From Litomosoides sigmodontis (Eukaryota; Nematoda; Chromadorea; Rhabditida; Onchocercidae): DNA of 64,000 nucleotides. Below the pieces are notes generated by a model. It was not told where the DNA came from. It ran no database searches and saw nothing but the letters and a program-made list of their open reading frames with translations. Shown in pieces: positions 51,554 through 63,818 of the stretch (the stretch's first letter is position 1; each line of letters starts with the position of its first letter). Location of the stretch: NCBI GenBank assembly GCA_963070105.1, contig OY718808.1:6115738-6179737 (forward strand), in the 5' to 3' direction. Made by a program: the position numbers and the translations under genes.

Positions 51554-52896
51554 TCATATATACTTCGGCTAACGACCAAGCAGCAGCAGAGGAATGTACG
51601 GTACTAAGAATATTATATATTTTACAAAAAAAGTCAATAACCTCTTCATTGATTAAATTAGAAATATTCACTTCTCTTACATCGGTTTTCTGTACACGTA
51701 CAGAAATTCGAAAACAACCAATGATCTAATCATACTTCTCCATTATTAATAAAATCTTATCCACATAATTCTGCTCCTACCTGAAATTTAGCTTCCATGC
51801 TTGGAAGCAAACGTGGTTGTTGTGATGCTCTGAATGCTGAACTACTTGATGCCATTTCAACTGCAGACACTGCTATGTGTTCGCTTTGGTTGCGAGAGTG
51901 AAGAGAAGCAACGGAAACCGAAGCTGCGCCACACGAACCTGACGATAAGTTGGCCAAATTCTGATTGTTTCTTGTAGAACTTGGTGATGATAGCAAGTAA
52001 CCTTAGGAGAATGGCTCTGTTGAGACAACTTTTGGAACTCAAATTAACAGGTCCAAAGTACCGAATGAATGGATTCTCAAACTTCGAAATCATTCCGTTT
52101 TGGTTAAGCTTCATCACTTTCAAAACAAACCTTCGTTTAAAGGTAACGCAGGCGGAGGTAAATAAGCATTAAAAAGTACATCGCCACAAGCACATTCTTC
52201 TAATTCTTCACATAAAGTTAGTCGTTTCACTAGAGGTCCCAAGCCGTAATATTGTGCTTCATGTTTTAAATTCATCAAACTCACTCCGCTACAAAATACA
52301 TTAAGTACAAAAAATAATACAAAGAAGTGAGAAACTAAGGTAAACGAAAAGGGAATAATGGAAGGAAATTATTACAGAGACTAATTTTACCTTAAATCAA
52401 TTTGTTTTGTCCGTAAATAGTTTAAAATTATTCGAAACATTCCTGGATCTCGATCGATAAAGATCTGAAGTTACTGAAGAAATTAAACATTTGCAATTTT
52501 GTTTTCCAAAAATACCAAATGTGTGACTAGTACAAATTGAAGGACGGTAAAAAGTGGAAAAAGAAAAAATCCTCGTTCAACAAGGCCGAAAATTTCAAAC
52601 TTCGTTGAAAGGTCAAATCAAACTAAGAATTCATCTCATCAGCAAAGAAATTTACCGCATTTGTTTCATCGTGTACTGTAGGAATTCGTCCACTTAACAA
52701 GCTGAAACAATAATATACATGGAAAATTTCAGTATGTTACGATCCTTTCCGGTTTATTTTGTAGGAATTTGAAAATTTTAGAATCTGCCAAGGCAACCCA
52801 CCTTGTAAAGAAAGTGTCTGGTATCCACGTCAAAGTTTGTCGTGAAGTTGCAAACCTCTCTCCGCCAACATTCAAATTAACAATTTGCTCCGCCAT
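48027..52896 (-). CDS. KCTD3: BTB/WD-repeat protein, KCTD3/SHKBP1 orthologue
   Basis: Seventeen exons with continuous phase give 775 residues (human KCTD3 815). Exons: 52802-52896, 52656-52701, 52391-52464, 52131-52288, 51781-52001, 51318-51420, 51128-51243, 50844-50924, 50403-50542, 50014-50192, 49738-49860, 49375-49572, 49128-49298, 48868-49020, 48664-48760, 48386-48515, 48027-48269. Residues 4-100 are a T1-type BTB domain ([35 protein letters not shown]). A Ser/Gln-rich linker follows (~125-300), then a WD-like propeller with stretches close to identical to vertebrate KCTD3/SHKBP1 ([59 protein letters not shown]). Family members act as cullin-3 or channel/receptor adaptors. The ATG at 52896 is the first in-frame Met before the BTB. 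Metazoa have two vertebrate paralogues, so the single worm gene is co-orthologous. Confidence 0.94.
51462..51551. repeat. (TA)45 microsatellite
   Basis: Pure TA dinucleotide array of about 90 bp in the intron between exons 5 and 6 of the KCTD3-like gene. Confidence 0.97.
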
Positions 52897-53763
52897 TAAG
52901 AATGACGCTACTGCTTCAAGCGACAAAAGGAGACATTAAATTCTGTACCGTTATTTCTTAATATTCTACCAATGCCAAAAACGTTGATTTCCTATACAAA
53001 CGAACTGCAACATACAACATCCTTTTCTTCCTCAATCGATAGTTAAACCAAACTTTTTCTCATTTGAAAAACAGGACAAATAGTTGATGGAACAGCTGTG
53101 GACTGCTCAATGAAAGAAATAACAAAAAGCCTCTTATTCATTTCTTTTTTATTGATGAAATGAATGCATAAATCCTATACACAATTAGTACAGAACATAC
53201 TCTGCAAATAACAATGTTTATTAGTAACAGTATTACTAAAAACCTCAATTTATAACTCTATGATTCTGTCTTATACAATGCCTTATTTACTACAGAAAAC
53301 TTTCAGTGGCATAGAATACAACGCAACATGCTACATTAGGAAATAACGTTTACTCTGTTAAACTGCAAAAAAAAACATGTTTGAATAAAAGAATGTTTTA
53401 CATTTAGCATAAAATCAAATGTCGACATTATTTTAATAAAAATTTTAAATTAGATTTATCCTGTCAAATTTTAAGTTTCACAAAACTCACTGTGTGCTCT
53501 TTCAATCAACGTCCGTATCTAATCAAAATAACATGGCTTTACTATTTAGCAACTTTGTTCTAAATACATTACATTTGCCAAATGAAATAAAGTTTCAGTT
53601 GCCGCTTAGATTTCATGACGTTCATTCATTTCGAGCTATCTACCAACAAAAAAAGTTGCTAAAAAAGAACAATTCATAACTGTAAACAAGCCAATAACTC
53701 GACAACCGAATATTACCAGAAACAAAAAAATCTAGGTTTACCCATAAACATTTCATTCTATAT
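52897..53763. other. Gap between the macrodomain gene and the KCTD3-like gene
   Basis: 867 nt of AT-rich DNA between two minus-strand genes, with no exon seen. An AAGCAG acceptor about 20 nt before the KCTD3-like ATG could be a trans-splice site. Confidence 0.5.
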
Positions 53764-54745
53764 TTAAGTCAGTCTCTCTTTTAAGCACTTCTCGTATAAA
53801 TCGTAATCCTTATCCAAAAAAGTGACGAAAATTATTCTATCAATCTAAAAATTGTTCAATACGACATTAATTTTTAATGGACATGGATGTGCTACTGTTA
53901 TAGCATTAAAAAAGTTTTTCAAGAGTTGTATAAATTAAAAAAAAACCTCACTCTGTCTTTATTTGCTTGCAACCACGCCAAAACCGAAGTGATAACGACG
54001 TTACACGCATCATCATTTGGATAACCATACACACCTGTTGAAATACATGGGAATGCCTGGAATTCCGCACGTTAATTTCACACAGGGATATATAATAAGG
54101 ACGAAGGAATTATTTGCGGAGACCTCAAATTTTAAACTATCTTTAGATCTTCTGAAAGTCAATTACTTACAATAGTCCTCAAATTATTCGCGGTTGCAAT
54201 ATTGAGGGATTCAATGTAGCAAGATTTCAACAGATTCCGCTGTTCTTCGGAAACTCTAGAGTGCACTTGGGGTCCCACTGTATGTATTACATCTGAAAAC
54301 GAAGTCTAATCCAGTCCAGCAAAGTAAATTTTAAAAGAACAAAAAAATAGAAATCCATATTGAAAACATACGTTTAATATGCTTCATATCATAAGCTCCT
54401 GTTATTTTAGCCTCCCCAACTTTGCAACCATTAAGTTTTTTGCATTCATCATACAAACGTCGGCCAGCAGCTCGGTGAATGGCTCCATCAACACCGCCAC
54501 CTTAAACAAACAAATAAGCAAAAGTTAGAATGGATGGAACTTTTAAACAGAGCCAATTTGAATAGCTTTCGGAAAGACGACGACGTACCACCCAAAAGTG
54601 AGCTGTTCGCAGCGTTAACGATAGCATCAATTTCCAATTTGGTGATGTCGCCTTTGTCGATGGCAATAAGTTTAGCCAGCGGACTATTAGATTTTGTCAA
54701 TTCGGCAGCTGTTGTCACCTCGCTCCATTTTTTCACTTCTGCCAT
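53764..54745 (-). CDS. Macrodomain ADP-ribose hydrolase, MACROD1/2-like
   Basis: Five exons: 54589-54745, 54372-54500, 54171-54292, 53952-54056, 53764-53844, giving 197 residues in frame. Nearly the whole protein is one macrodomain: [15 protein letters not shown], then [13 protein letters not shown] (containing the Asp used by MacroD enzymes), [21 protein letters not shown] phosphate-binding loop, and a C-terminal strand [18 protein letters not shown] as in MACROD1. Such enzymes remove mono-ADP-ribose from acidic residues and hydrolyse O-acetyl-ADP-ribose. The ATG at 54745 lies about 10 nt after a GTAGCAG acceptor, consistent with trans-splicing. An open frame upstream (55142-55065, MRMSSSSILGWFLRKN) resembles a mitochondrial leader but cannot be joined in phase by any GT-AG pair I see. 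Confidence 0.93.
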
Positions 54746-56550
54746 CCCTCCTGCGCTGCTACCAATTCATCAACAAAAATTACTCATTCATTTTGTACTT
54801 CACGTGAACAAAAAAACCAAGCAAGACCAAAATCTCAAAAAATATCTGAGGATGCTGAGCAACATCTCGACTTTGCCATGTAGTCAAAGTACAATCTCTG
54901 CAGTTAAACCATATTACTGCTAAGTTCCAACACACCTCGACGTAAATTGGCTTCAACATAAATAGCTTTAACCTAACCAATGTTAAGCTATCAATTGCGT
55001 AGAAGAATTTTTGAAATATAGAAATTAGAAAACACAGGATGGAAACCAACTTAGAACTGCCGAAGTAGCAAACCTTCTCACCAGTATATTTTGCATTCTT
55101 GCGTAAGAACCAACCTAAAATAGAGGACGAGCTCATTCTCATCTTACTAAATTAAACAGTATCCAACAAAAGCTTCGCGGAAAAGCGCCTCACTTCACAC
55201 GGCCGCATCATATTTTTACGAACGATTTGATTACTCATCGGCTACATGAGTTCATTGCGAGTGCTGGGATGAGTAGTGTGCACTGCATTTGCTCTGTTAT
55301 CTTTGTCTCATAGACGTGTTCAAATTCATCGCTACGTGAACGTAAATGACGAGTTTCGATTTAGGCAGCACAACTACATAGCTGTTAGGAAGGAATGGAT
55401 AAGAGAGGAACTGAAGCGCCGTACGTACGTACACGCTTTGCAGAGCGATAATTAATAAAAGCCTGCGAAATTATATTTCATTCAGAAAGGTACATATTGC
55501 CTTAATTACATTAAACTGAATATTATAATTAAAAAAAAAGAGAAATAAGCAAATTATGGGTGAGAATAATAATCGGTTAAAATGGTTTTCGAGTGTGGGA
55601 GGACTGTTGTTTGCCATCCAACAGTTCGTTGATCGGTCGATGTTATTCTGCAAGGTTGTTAATTATGCAATGCGATCGTCTGGGATCATCGTGGTCTTTC
55701 TGGTGCTTCTAGGCTTAGGTTTCGAATAAGCTTGTGGCTCTTATGTTGACGCTTCATTGCTTGACCTTTTTCACTCCTAATTTACAAGAAAGTTTGGAAA
55801 GGTTGCGAAAGTGAACATTAGGAATCGTTCTGATGATTGATGATGTGTTTCGAAAAGTTCCTCTAAAAAATCGCTAGAATGATATGTTTCAAATGCATTT
55901 CAAGTGCAGCACACAATTCAGACCTTTTTGAAAATGTGCGTTACGACATTCTTCTTTTGCATTTCCAGTTGCGGTTAGACTAATCCAAGGGACCTACTTA
56001 GTGTAATACCACATCCTTCCTCTCCACTCCGTTCGTACATCATACTCTGCGCAACTTCCAGCCTGTTGGATCGTAACATATATTTGGTTAAATAATTTCA
56101 GGTAAATAAGATTTTTCATTTTTTCATTGACAGTAATTCATTAATCGAGACAAATGAAAATTTTTAACTTTTCAAACAAATAGCGAATTTTTGGACCGAT
56201 CGTGAACACACTTAATTCTGGGATTCCCTATAGAGACACATTCGTAGTGCATTTCTCAATTGCGATCTAATGATATGAAAATTCCTAATATTTCCTTCTA
56301 TGACTTCACATTATTAGTAAAGAAAAAAGAGAAAACAAAGGCTAAACAGAGGAACAGGTGAAGCTTCAAAATCAACTAACTCATTCGCTGAATAACTCGA
56401 AATTGTGTAGTATTTCACGTCCCTTATTAATCATATTTTCCAAGCACTTAGGGGGAGGGAGAGAGCAGTCTAGATCACTGTTCATTAATAAAGAAAAAAA
56501 CGGGGAGAAATGAATTACTCTTCTCGTAACTTATTTAAGTGAAAGTAATC
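54746..56550. other. Divergent intergenic region
   Basis: Lies between the minus-strand macrodomain gene and the plus-strand membrane-protein gene, so it should hold both promoters. A less AT-rich patch with a (TACG) run is at about 55150-55440. No gene supported. Confidence 0.45.
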
Positions 56551-59500
56551 ATGACGAATCGAACAACGATAAAATTCGCTATCGGGGCGTTTGCCACCAT
56601 TGCTGCCAGCTTAATCCTACTGTATCATTTCCGCAGGAAAAGGGTATTTCATTATTGTTTTACTTATTTGTTTAAATGTGCACTGCGACATAGCTAATGT
56701 ATCGAGAGATTATTAATTATTAATAATTGCAGAAGAATAAATTGGCTAAGGTAAACTTGAATGTTTCAACAGAAACAAAACTTCAAATTGAACTTAACTT
56801 CTACTATCACTGTTAGAAGTTGATTTTATGTTTACTTCAGAATAGAAACATATGAAATGAATTTTGGGAATTCCTCGAGTTCTTTGTTCTTCCCTATCAC
56901 TGTGCTATTCCATTCCCATCACATCTTCAAAATAAAATCGAAATTACAATTGCAGAAAAAAACCCGTAGAACATCAAGTTTGGAAAAACAAATAAAATCA
57001 ACAGAGCGATTACTGCCGAAGAAAGGACGGATTCAAATAGCCCGGCGTACAAAGTTATCAAAGCATGCCGCACATACGTAAGTAACAACTTGCTGGCATC
57101 GTGAACATCGTAATGAACTTGAATGGCAAGAATTTTCGATATCTGAGAAGTTATTGGACAAGTTATTGATAAAGCTTTCTGACCATTATGAAATTGTGAG
57201 CTTAACAATTCAGAAGTAGAAGAGAATTCCAAATCACAATGTGACATTGGTACTTTTCCAAATATTCAGGAAGAAGCCCAATGATTCAAAGAAGAAGTAT
57301 ACCACTCCTGGTGAAACATTTGGCGATAGCTCAACTAAACAGGTTCGTTTTATGACAGATGAAAATGAGTCATTCCAAAATTTCAAAAGTTATCTGGATT
57401 TTAAAAGTGTTTCACCGTTGCCTTCTTATCTCTTAATCCCTCTAACTGACAGAGAATTTTTTTCTCTTTTACTGCAGAACAAATCAGAAGGATCTGTCGG
57501 TGTTACAAAATCATTTAAAACCATGGAGACTACTTCACCTACAAGTGTGATTACGGTAAAACAGTACTGTCTTACAGTAATGATTTCATTTCGTTCACAT
57601 AAGATGATATATTTGCTTGTTTTCTGCGAAAGCGGCTTTGTTTAGGATGACAATGGTCAAGTAAATTTTTTCAACGTTCTCATCCGCTCGCTTCTCAATT
57701 ATTTGCACAAAATCTAGTTGAAATTTAAACTTTCGTTTTGTACAATTTTAATTCTTTCTGTCGTTTGTTATCAAATTTTCACTTTTTTGATAATAATTTA
57801 ACAAAGTGCCTTGCTAATAATTTTTTCTCACTTATCCATTTCAACTTGAATAAGCCGAAAAAACAGTTAGAATAAATGCAATCGTAATGGTAGAAAAATA
57901 GTTGAATTAAGTGAAATTTAAATTCCATAGACTTTTGCCATTGTTTTCGTTTAAGTGAGGAGATTTTTTAGATAGTTGTTGTTCTTCAATTACATTCCAC
58001 TCCTTCAAATTCTTACTAACAGTTTTTAAGGATATATCCAGTGTATCAACAAAAATCAAAGATTTTTCGTCACCGTTAGTTTCCTCTTTGGCGCTTCTTT
58101 TTGACACTGCCAGTTGTGTATTGCAATAATAAATTAGTGTTGGTTTAAGATTTATACATTTAGTTTTTAATTAAACTAATAATCCATCGATATTTAGCAG
58201 TTATGTGGAAACATCAGAAGATACTACCTTGTCAGCTTCTTCAGCGGTAATTTCTGTTTCAAAAAATTTCTTGTTTACGTTCAGTGAATGATGCTAATTT
58301 AAATGAATAAATTAAAACAGGAAAAGGATAGGAGTCAATATTCGAGCGAAAACTATCCACTTGCAGTTACGTGGAAGCGTAAAGAACTGGTAAGCATTAT
58401 ACGATTTCGTGTGCAAACTACAAATCAATCTTCCTCAACTATTTTGATGGCTAATAAAAAATATCGCAGAAAGTTTCATCGTTTTCCTAGTACTTTGCCC
58501 TCAACTATAATCCGTCGAGAGATGCTACCATTGAATTCAAAATTCGAAAATATTATCACCAATGATATTTTTTAGCTCATCTATGTTTCATTTACTATTC
58601 ATGTTTTTAATCAGTTAAAATGATAGGAAGGAGCAGTAACCAAAGAACCATTCGAAGCTAATTTTTCCGAATTGTAATTAAGCATTTTTCGTTTACTACA
58701 GGGCAAATCAGGCGAATCGGTCGGTGTTACAAAACTGCTTAAAGCTGAAGAAACTGCTTCACCTACAGAGGTCATTCCGGTAAGAAACTAACTCTCTTAG
58801 AGTAATGAGGTGCTGACCACACTGTTGGCCGATTCACACGAAAATGACGTGCATGCCGCCTCTTTTCTTTTCTGTAGAAGTTCGGATCAGCGTGACAGTC
58901 TCGCAAGACTTGCTAATCTCTAAATTAAATTGATTCGTTTTGAACTAGATTGATTCGTACTGCTATTGCGGACAAAATGTGACAGTTTCTTCGAACGCGA
59001 CGGGAGAACTGAACGAAAGCTGCAAGGTGCAACTGTTGCCAACGATAGTTAAACCAGTCTCATTCGATCCTTACTCACCGGAAGACTTTACTCAAGCGGA
59101 AGGTAAATTTAGAAGATTGCCTTTTTTTCACGGTAAAGGAGAGCACTGAATGGTTGGTTCCATTTGCATCTCATCTACTCATCCGAATATCCATTCCTTA
59201 CCATGGAAAGATTTATTTAACTGACAGCTAAGCCTGGCATCACATTAACGTTCGGAACATCAGTGTTCGAACTAACCATTAGCTATTGAAAATCTGAATC
59301 ATTCAAACGAAGGGAATTATAAGGAGTGAAACGATTGAAATTCATTCTTTGCTCCATATTTGTAATCTAAATGTTGTAGGTGCAAGTGATGAAATGAGCA
59401 AAAATTCGATGCAAATGACTGCAACGCCAAAGAATCATCGGATTATCGTTCCTTTCCTGCCTATTTTACACGCCATCACTTACGCATCCAAGCACGCTGA

Positions 59501-59555
59501 ACTTCTTCAGGAACTGCTGCAGAATTATGAGTACTACGAATCGCAGTTCACTTGA
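56551..59555 (+). CDS. Membrane-anchored basic protein with duplicated exon, unknown family
   Basis: Eight exons: 56551-56643, 56733-56750, 56956-57077, 57270-57342, 57478-57555, 58702-58779, 58949-59102, 59380-59555, giving 263 residues. One hydrophobic segment (residues 7-26, FAIGAFATIAASLILLYHF) is followed at once by a strongly basic stretch (RRKRKNKLAKKKTRR), which predicts a single-pass protein with its C-terminus in the cytosol. Exon 2 is an 18-nt microexon coding KNKLAK. Exons 5 and 6 are both 78 nt, phase 0-0, and encode related peptides (SVGVTKSFK / SVGVTKLLK), so they arose by tandem exon duplication. Exon 7 holds Cys residues and three NxS/T sequons (NVT, NAT, NES). The C-terminus is an amphipathic helix (HAELLQELLQNYEYYE). 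No known domain is recognised. Confidence 0.75.
57478..58779 (+). repeat. Tandem exon duplication (78-nt exons 57478-57555 and 58702-58779)
   Basis: The two exons have equal length and phase and align over all 26 codons, sharing SVGVTK and a TxSPTxVI core. The intervening 1.1-kb intron shows no intact third copy. Confidence 0.85.
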
Positions 59556-62046
59556 AATGTGATTGAATTGAAATCCAACTCTGTCAGATAAATCATAATT
59601 TCGTGTATTTTTTTGTTGCATATATTCACACATTTCACTGTTCCTGGAGGATATTTTTGAAAACCTAAATTTTAAAAACCATTACTTTCTCTCCACGCGT
59701 ATTTTGCATACGCAAAAAAAAATACGCAAACGCAACCTTAAACAACGAGCATTAATTTCCTGAAAACTTCAATGTTATTTTTTTGCTGAATTGACATTCA
59801 AACCTGACAAACATGAGAATAGATTCTGATTAAATAGTTATCACTAGCCCTCTATCGTCAATTCATTACGCTACTCCTCTCCACTCCTATGAAAAATATT
59901 TACATTTACAAATTTTAATTTTATGAAAAATTTCCCTGAATGCTCTAGCAATAAATCCTCATCTGTTTCACTGCAGGAGAAGTGTCACTCAGCCCTTGTA
60001 ATGAAATTATTGCGACATTTTAAGTAAACGATGAAGTGTACAAGGATGTAAACAGTTTACGTCAAACAGCGCAGCCCAGCTTAAGTGAGTGGTGCTGACA
60101 CACAAAGTACAAAGTTAAATTTTCCACTTACTCACTTCATTCTACCCGATGCACCTACTGGCAAGACAATCGGGAGAGAGCAAGATGGATTTGACAACGT
60201 CAGGCGGAACTGAGATGAAATAAATGAAAATGGGAATTTTCCTTAATTTTGAGGTGTTTTTGAAATGACATCGGTGGTCTTCAACGCAGTAAGTAACGCA
60301 GTTAACGTACGTTCAGGTTTTCACTTAGATTTTGCTTGTTGTTCTTATTTCTCGTCCGACATACTTAAATTTCTTGCTTTGCTTTTTCCAATCAGTCTAA
60401 CTGGCACTTTTGCAAAAAGTGCCGGAGCAGTAAAATCTCTTGTGGTTTGTTTATTTCCTTTTGCTTTTCACTTGAAATTCCGAAATGAAATTTAGCACCT
60501 ATAAGTTCGAATTTTTTTTAATTGAAAGTGTTACCAAAACATATAGCGATAAGTGTCAGCTTGCTGTAGTAACGTTTCCATATAACAACGCGAGAAATCT
60601 GGCAGGTATATTTTATCTGAAAGGTTTGCTATTGAAGTAGTAAATTAATATAAAGCTAATTTATTTGGCTCTATTTTATCTTTAATATGAACAATTTGCG
60701 ACTTAATAAAAACGTGTTAGTTGCTTTACGTAAGTTGATTTTACGTTCACCTATACTGGCTTCACGTATATCTTTCTAAGCATTTGAAACGAAGTATTTC
60801 TCTGTCACTTGCAGATGAAAAAGAGGATTTTAATGTATTGAAATTTAGTGAATTGATATTTCGAAAAATTAATTTGAATTTAAAAATAGTAGAGCGCCAG
60901 GCTGTATCATTTTAACAGATTAGCCTTCTCAATTTACCATTCCTTAAATTCCTTAAATCGTAAAAAAAAATTTGATAGGATGAATTTAAAATGTTAGACA
61001 GTGAGGGGAAAAGCATTGTTAATTAAAACAATAAAATTCTCCGGAGTTCAACGTTCAGTATTTCTATCAAAGATAAAATAGCAAAAATATTCTTAAAATT
61101 AATTCGTTTTTTCCAGTAATAAGATGGTCAAAGGTTAAACGAAAAATTCCAGGTAATTTTTCTTTTTCTTTGCTAGTGCTGCTTTCTTTCGATTTCAGGT
61201 TCTGCTTTCATATTAACTGTTTCAGGCTTCAGATATCTTTCACATTTTTCAGTTGAAACAAATATGTTTACGTGTTTGATCTCAATGAGATTTTAAGTGC
61301 AAAATTTACAACGGCAGTTAGGCATCTCTTGATTTGCACTGAGATCGAGAACCTTTTCATATTTTCAATGTTTTCAAAAGTTTTGAATCAATAATTAATG
61401 CTCTGGAATATTACAATGTTAAAATGAATTACTGTTGATTATTGAACTGAAATTGAAGATTTTGTCGAAATTGGTAGGTATCCTTCAGTTAGGAGAATTT
61501 ATCTAAATGATAAGACATAGTCTTACAAAATAAAAAAAGCATTCAACTTACAAAATTTAACATTTCTAGAATTTTGAGTCATTGAATTCCGTTAAATTTG
61601 AATGTTCGTTGACTGAGTGCACTTCTATTCAACTTAGAATTAGCAAAAAAAAAAAGTTTAACAGAAATTAACACATGGATATTACCGCTAAAGGTTATTT
61701 ATAATAAGATCAAAGTATCAGTTGCAAAAGGGAGAGAAGAGAGAGAGAGAGGTGGAGAGGGATGCATTCAGGCGGACATTTCGAAAAAAGCCTTTTTTTA
61801 TAGTTGCTGAAATGAAATGGTGCTGATGTGAGTAGTTTTAAATTAATTGAGCTATTCAGAAGAAGGACGTCCTTTTTTCCCCTCTCGAGCACTGAGAAAG
61901 CTCATTTGTTATTTTCTAAAAAAATTGAAAAGCTATCCTCTCCTCAGTTATGAATACATAAGTACTGTATGACTGGCATTATTGCCTTTCTTCTCCTTTT
62001 ATTTCATCGAGATGATCGGTTTGAGATCATAAACGATAACAATTGG

Positions 62047-62126
<80 letters not shown>

Positions 62127-62235
62127 GCATTACCTCTTTAATTTTACAGTTAACATTTGCCGTGTGAAATGCAAGTCTGTGATTCGTGATGATATGATAG
62201 TGCAAGTATCCGAGGGTAGTGATTTCATGAATTAA
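59556..62235. other. Convergent intergenic region
   Basis: AT-rich, with no supported exon on either strand. Ends with the CA microsatellite just past the stop codon of the minus-strand gene. Confidence 0.5.
62050..62122. repeat. (CA)36 microsatellite
   Basis: Pure CA array of about 72 bp, located 114 nt beyond the stop of the minus-strand gene ending at 62236, so possibly within its 3' UTR. Confidence 0.97.
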
Positions 62236-63818
62236 CTAGCATGACTTGATCAGTCGAGTGTAACTGACATGGCAGGGTCGCATTGTGGCACATCGGGGAA
62301 TATCCGATCGCTGTTCAAGCTGGAGGAGTAGTAGTGGGTGCTTGGCCAATTCTGATGCTTCGCTAGGCTTCAGTGTTAGATCCCATCCCACTACCTCACG
62401 ACAATTGCCATGCATTCCTGAAGTTTAGCAACTCAGACTAAAGGCAAATGAACTTTCGAGAAGCCAATTATATATCCGTGCAGAAGGAAGTTGCAAGCAA
62501 ATGCGTACGTGCAAAGTTTGGTTCTTTTTTGGACTTTTAAAAGGCTAACAATGCATATATCGTTCCTTCTTCACCTTCTCTTCCTTCCAGGCATAATACG
62601 TTTGTCATCCACGAAGTCTTCCCACCCGTAAATCATTTATTTACTTCTTTTTCTCCCTCTCTATCGTTGCACTTGCAGCAAATTTAACTTTCACTGTATT
62701 AGCCTTTCTTTTTTCTTTTATTCCCACCCTTAAGATTTAACTTTCAAGACTTGAGACTAGTCGCGGTAAATAAGTATAATTGATTTGTCCTAAAATACGT
62801 GTAGTACAGTCTGCACTACTTGTATCCTTTAAATTTTACGGGAAATAAGTTTGAAAAGACGTAAATGGCTTACGCGTATGTTGTTCTAGTTTTTTAAATT
62901 AAACTATCGGAAATGCGCATGTCAACAAACATTAAGGATTTACTTATATTTACATTTATTACTATTTTGCTTATTAGCAAAGACAGACGCGGAGTGAATA
63001 AGATGGTTATTAAAATTAATAACTGAAGAAGCCCTTACTTCATCGATTGGGCATCGGCTTGTTTAATTTCATTTTACTCGCAGTTCCTCTGTCTATTTTC
63101 CACTTGAAGAGATTACTTACTTCTAACAGAGAGTTTGAGGACCTCGTCATCTTCCCCTACCGTATATCCTTGCATATTTTCTAAATTGTCCCATCCAGTT
63201 ATTCCGCGTGGTTTGCTGATGGTTGGCAGAGCAATAAGCGTAATATAAATCTTTTGAACTGCTTGGTGATGATGCCTTAGACCTTTGCTCTGCTCAGATA
63301 TCAATTTCGAAGTTTGATTGCTGCGACTCTTCATGAAATGCTTTACATCAATCAATGCTGAAAAACAAGTCAATGGTAGGGCCTACTTCTGAAATTATTC
63401 TTAGGCGCTTTCAAGACGAATATCCAATTTCTGCCTTTTAGACTTCACGCAGCAAACGTCCGAAATACCTTTCATATGGCATAAATCACTCACTCTAATT
63501 CCTCTTATTTCGATTACACGCAGAGTGTCTCTCAGTGAAATTTGTAAAATGAAAATGCTTCTATGCACGGCCAGCTTTTTTGTTACTGTTAGCTTCACGT
63601 AAGCTACACTTTCTATGATTGGAATAGCGATCTTCTTGATCTCCGCATAAGTGAGGAGGAGTATTACTCGATCAATTATCATCGATGAAAAGCTACTTTT
63701 GCAGATGTCCGATCTAGGCATGCAGGAAGGACTGGCACGACATCGCGGTTTCGCAGTCAAAGCTCGCGAAGTGCTCTTAGAACCACCAGCGCCATTTTCA
63801 GTTGTCGCAGTAAATTTT
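62236..63818 (-). CDS. 3' part of an unrecognised gene, truncated by the window edge
   Basis: Three exons on the minus strand in consistent phase: 63469-63818, 63121-63357 and 62236-62417, coding 255 residues to a TAG stop. Donors GTATTT and GTAAGT and acceptors TTTCAG and CTTCAG support them. The first begins after TTTAACAG, so earlier exons must lie to the right, probably outside the window. The visible chain starts Ser/Arg-rich (GGSKSTSRAL, CRASPSC), passes through an aliphatic beta-rich segment (VAYVKLTVTKKLAVHRSIFI), a Lys/His-rich helix (KLISEQSKGLRHHHQAVQK), and ends LKPSEASELAKHPLLLLQLE...RLIKSC. The final exon is only 59 codons from its first Met. I do not recognise the family. Plus-strand frames here are shadows. 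Confidence 0.62.

Noticed and set aside
54960..55142. Possible mitochondrial-leader exon upstream of the macrodomain gene
   Set aside because: No donor and acceptor pair joins it in phase to the macrodomain ATG exon.
58201..58246. Candidate extra exon between the duplicated exons of the membrane-protein gene
   Set aside because: Good AG and GT flanks and a peptide like TSEDTTLSASSA, but 46 nt would break the phase 0-0 frame.
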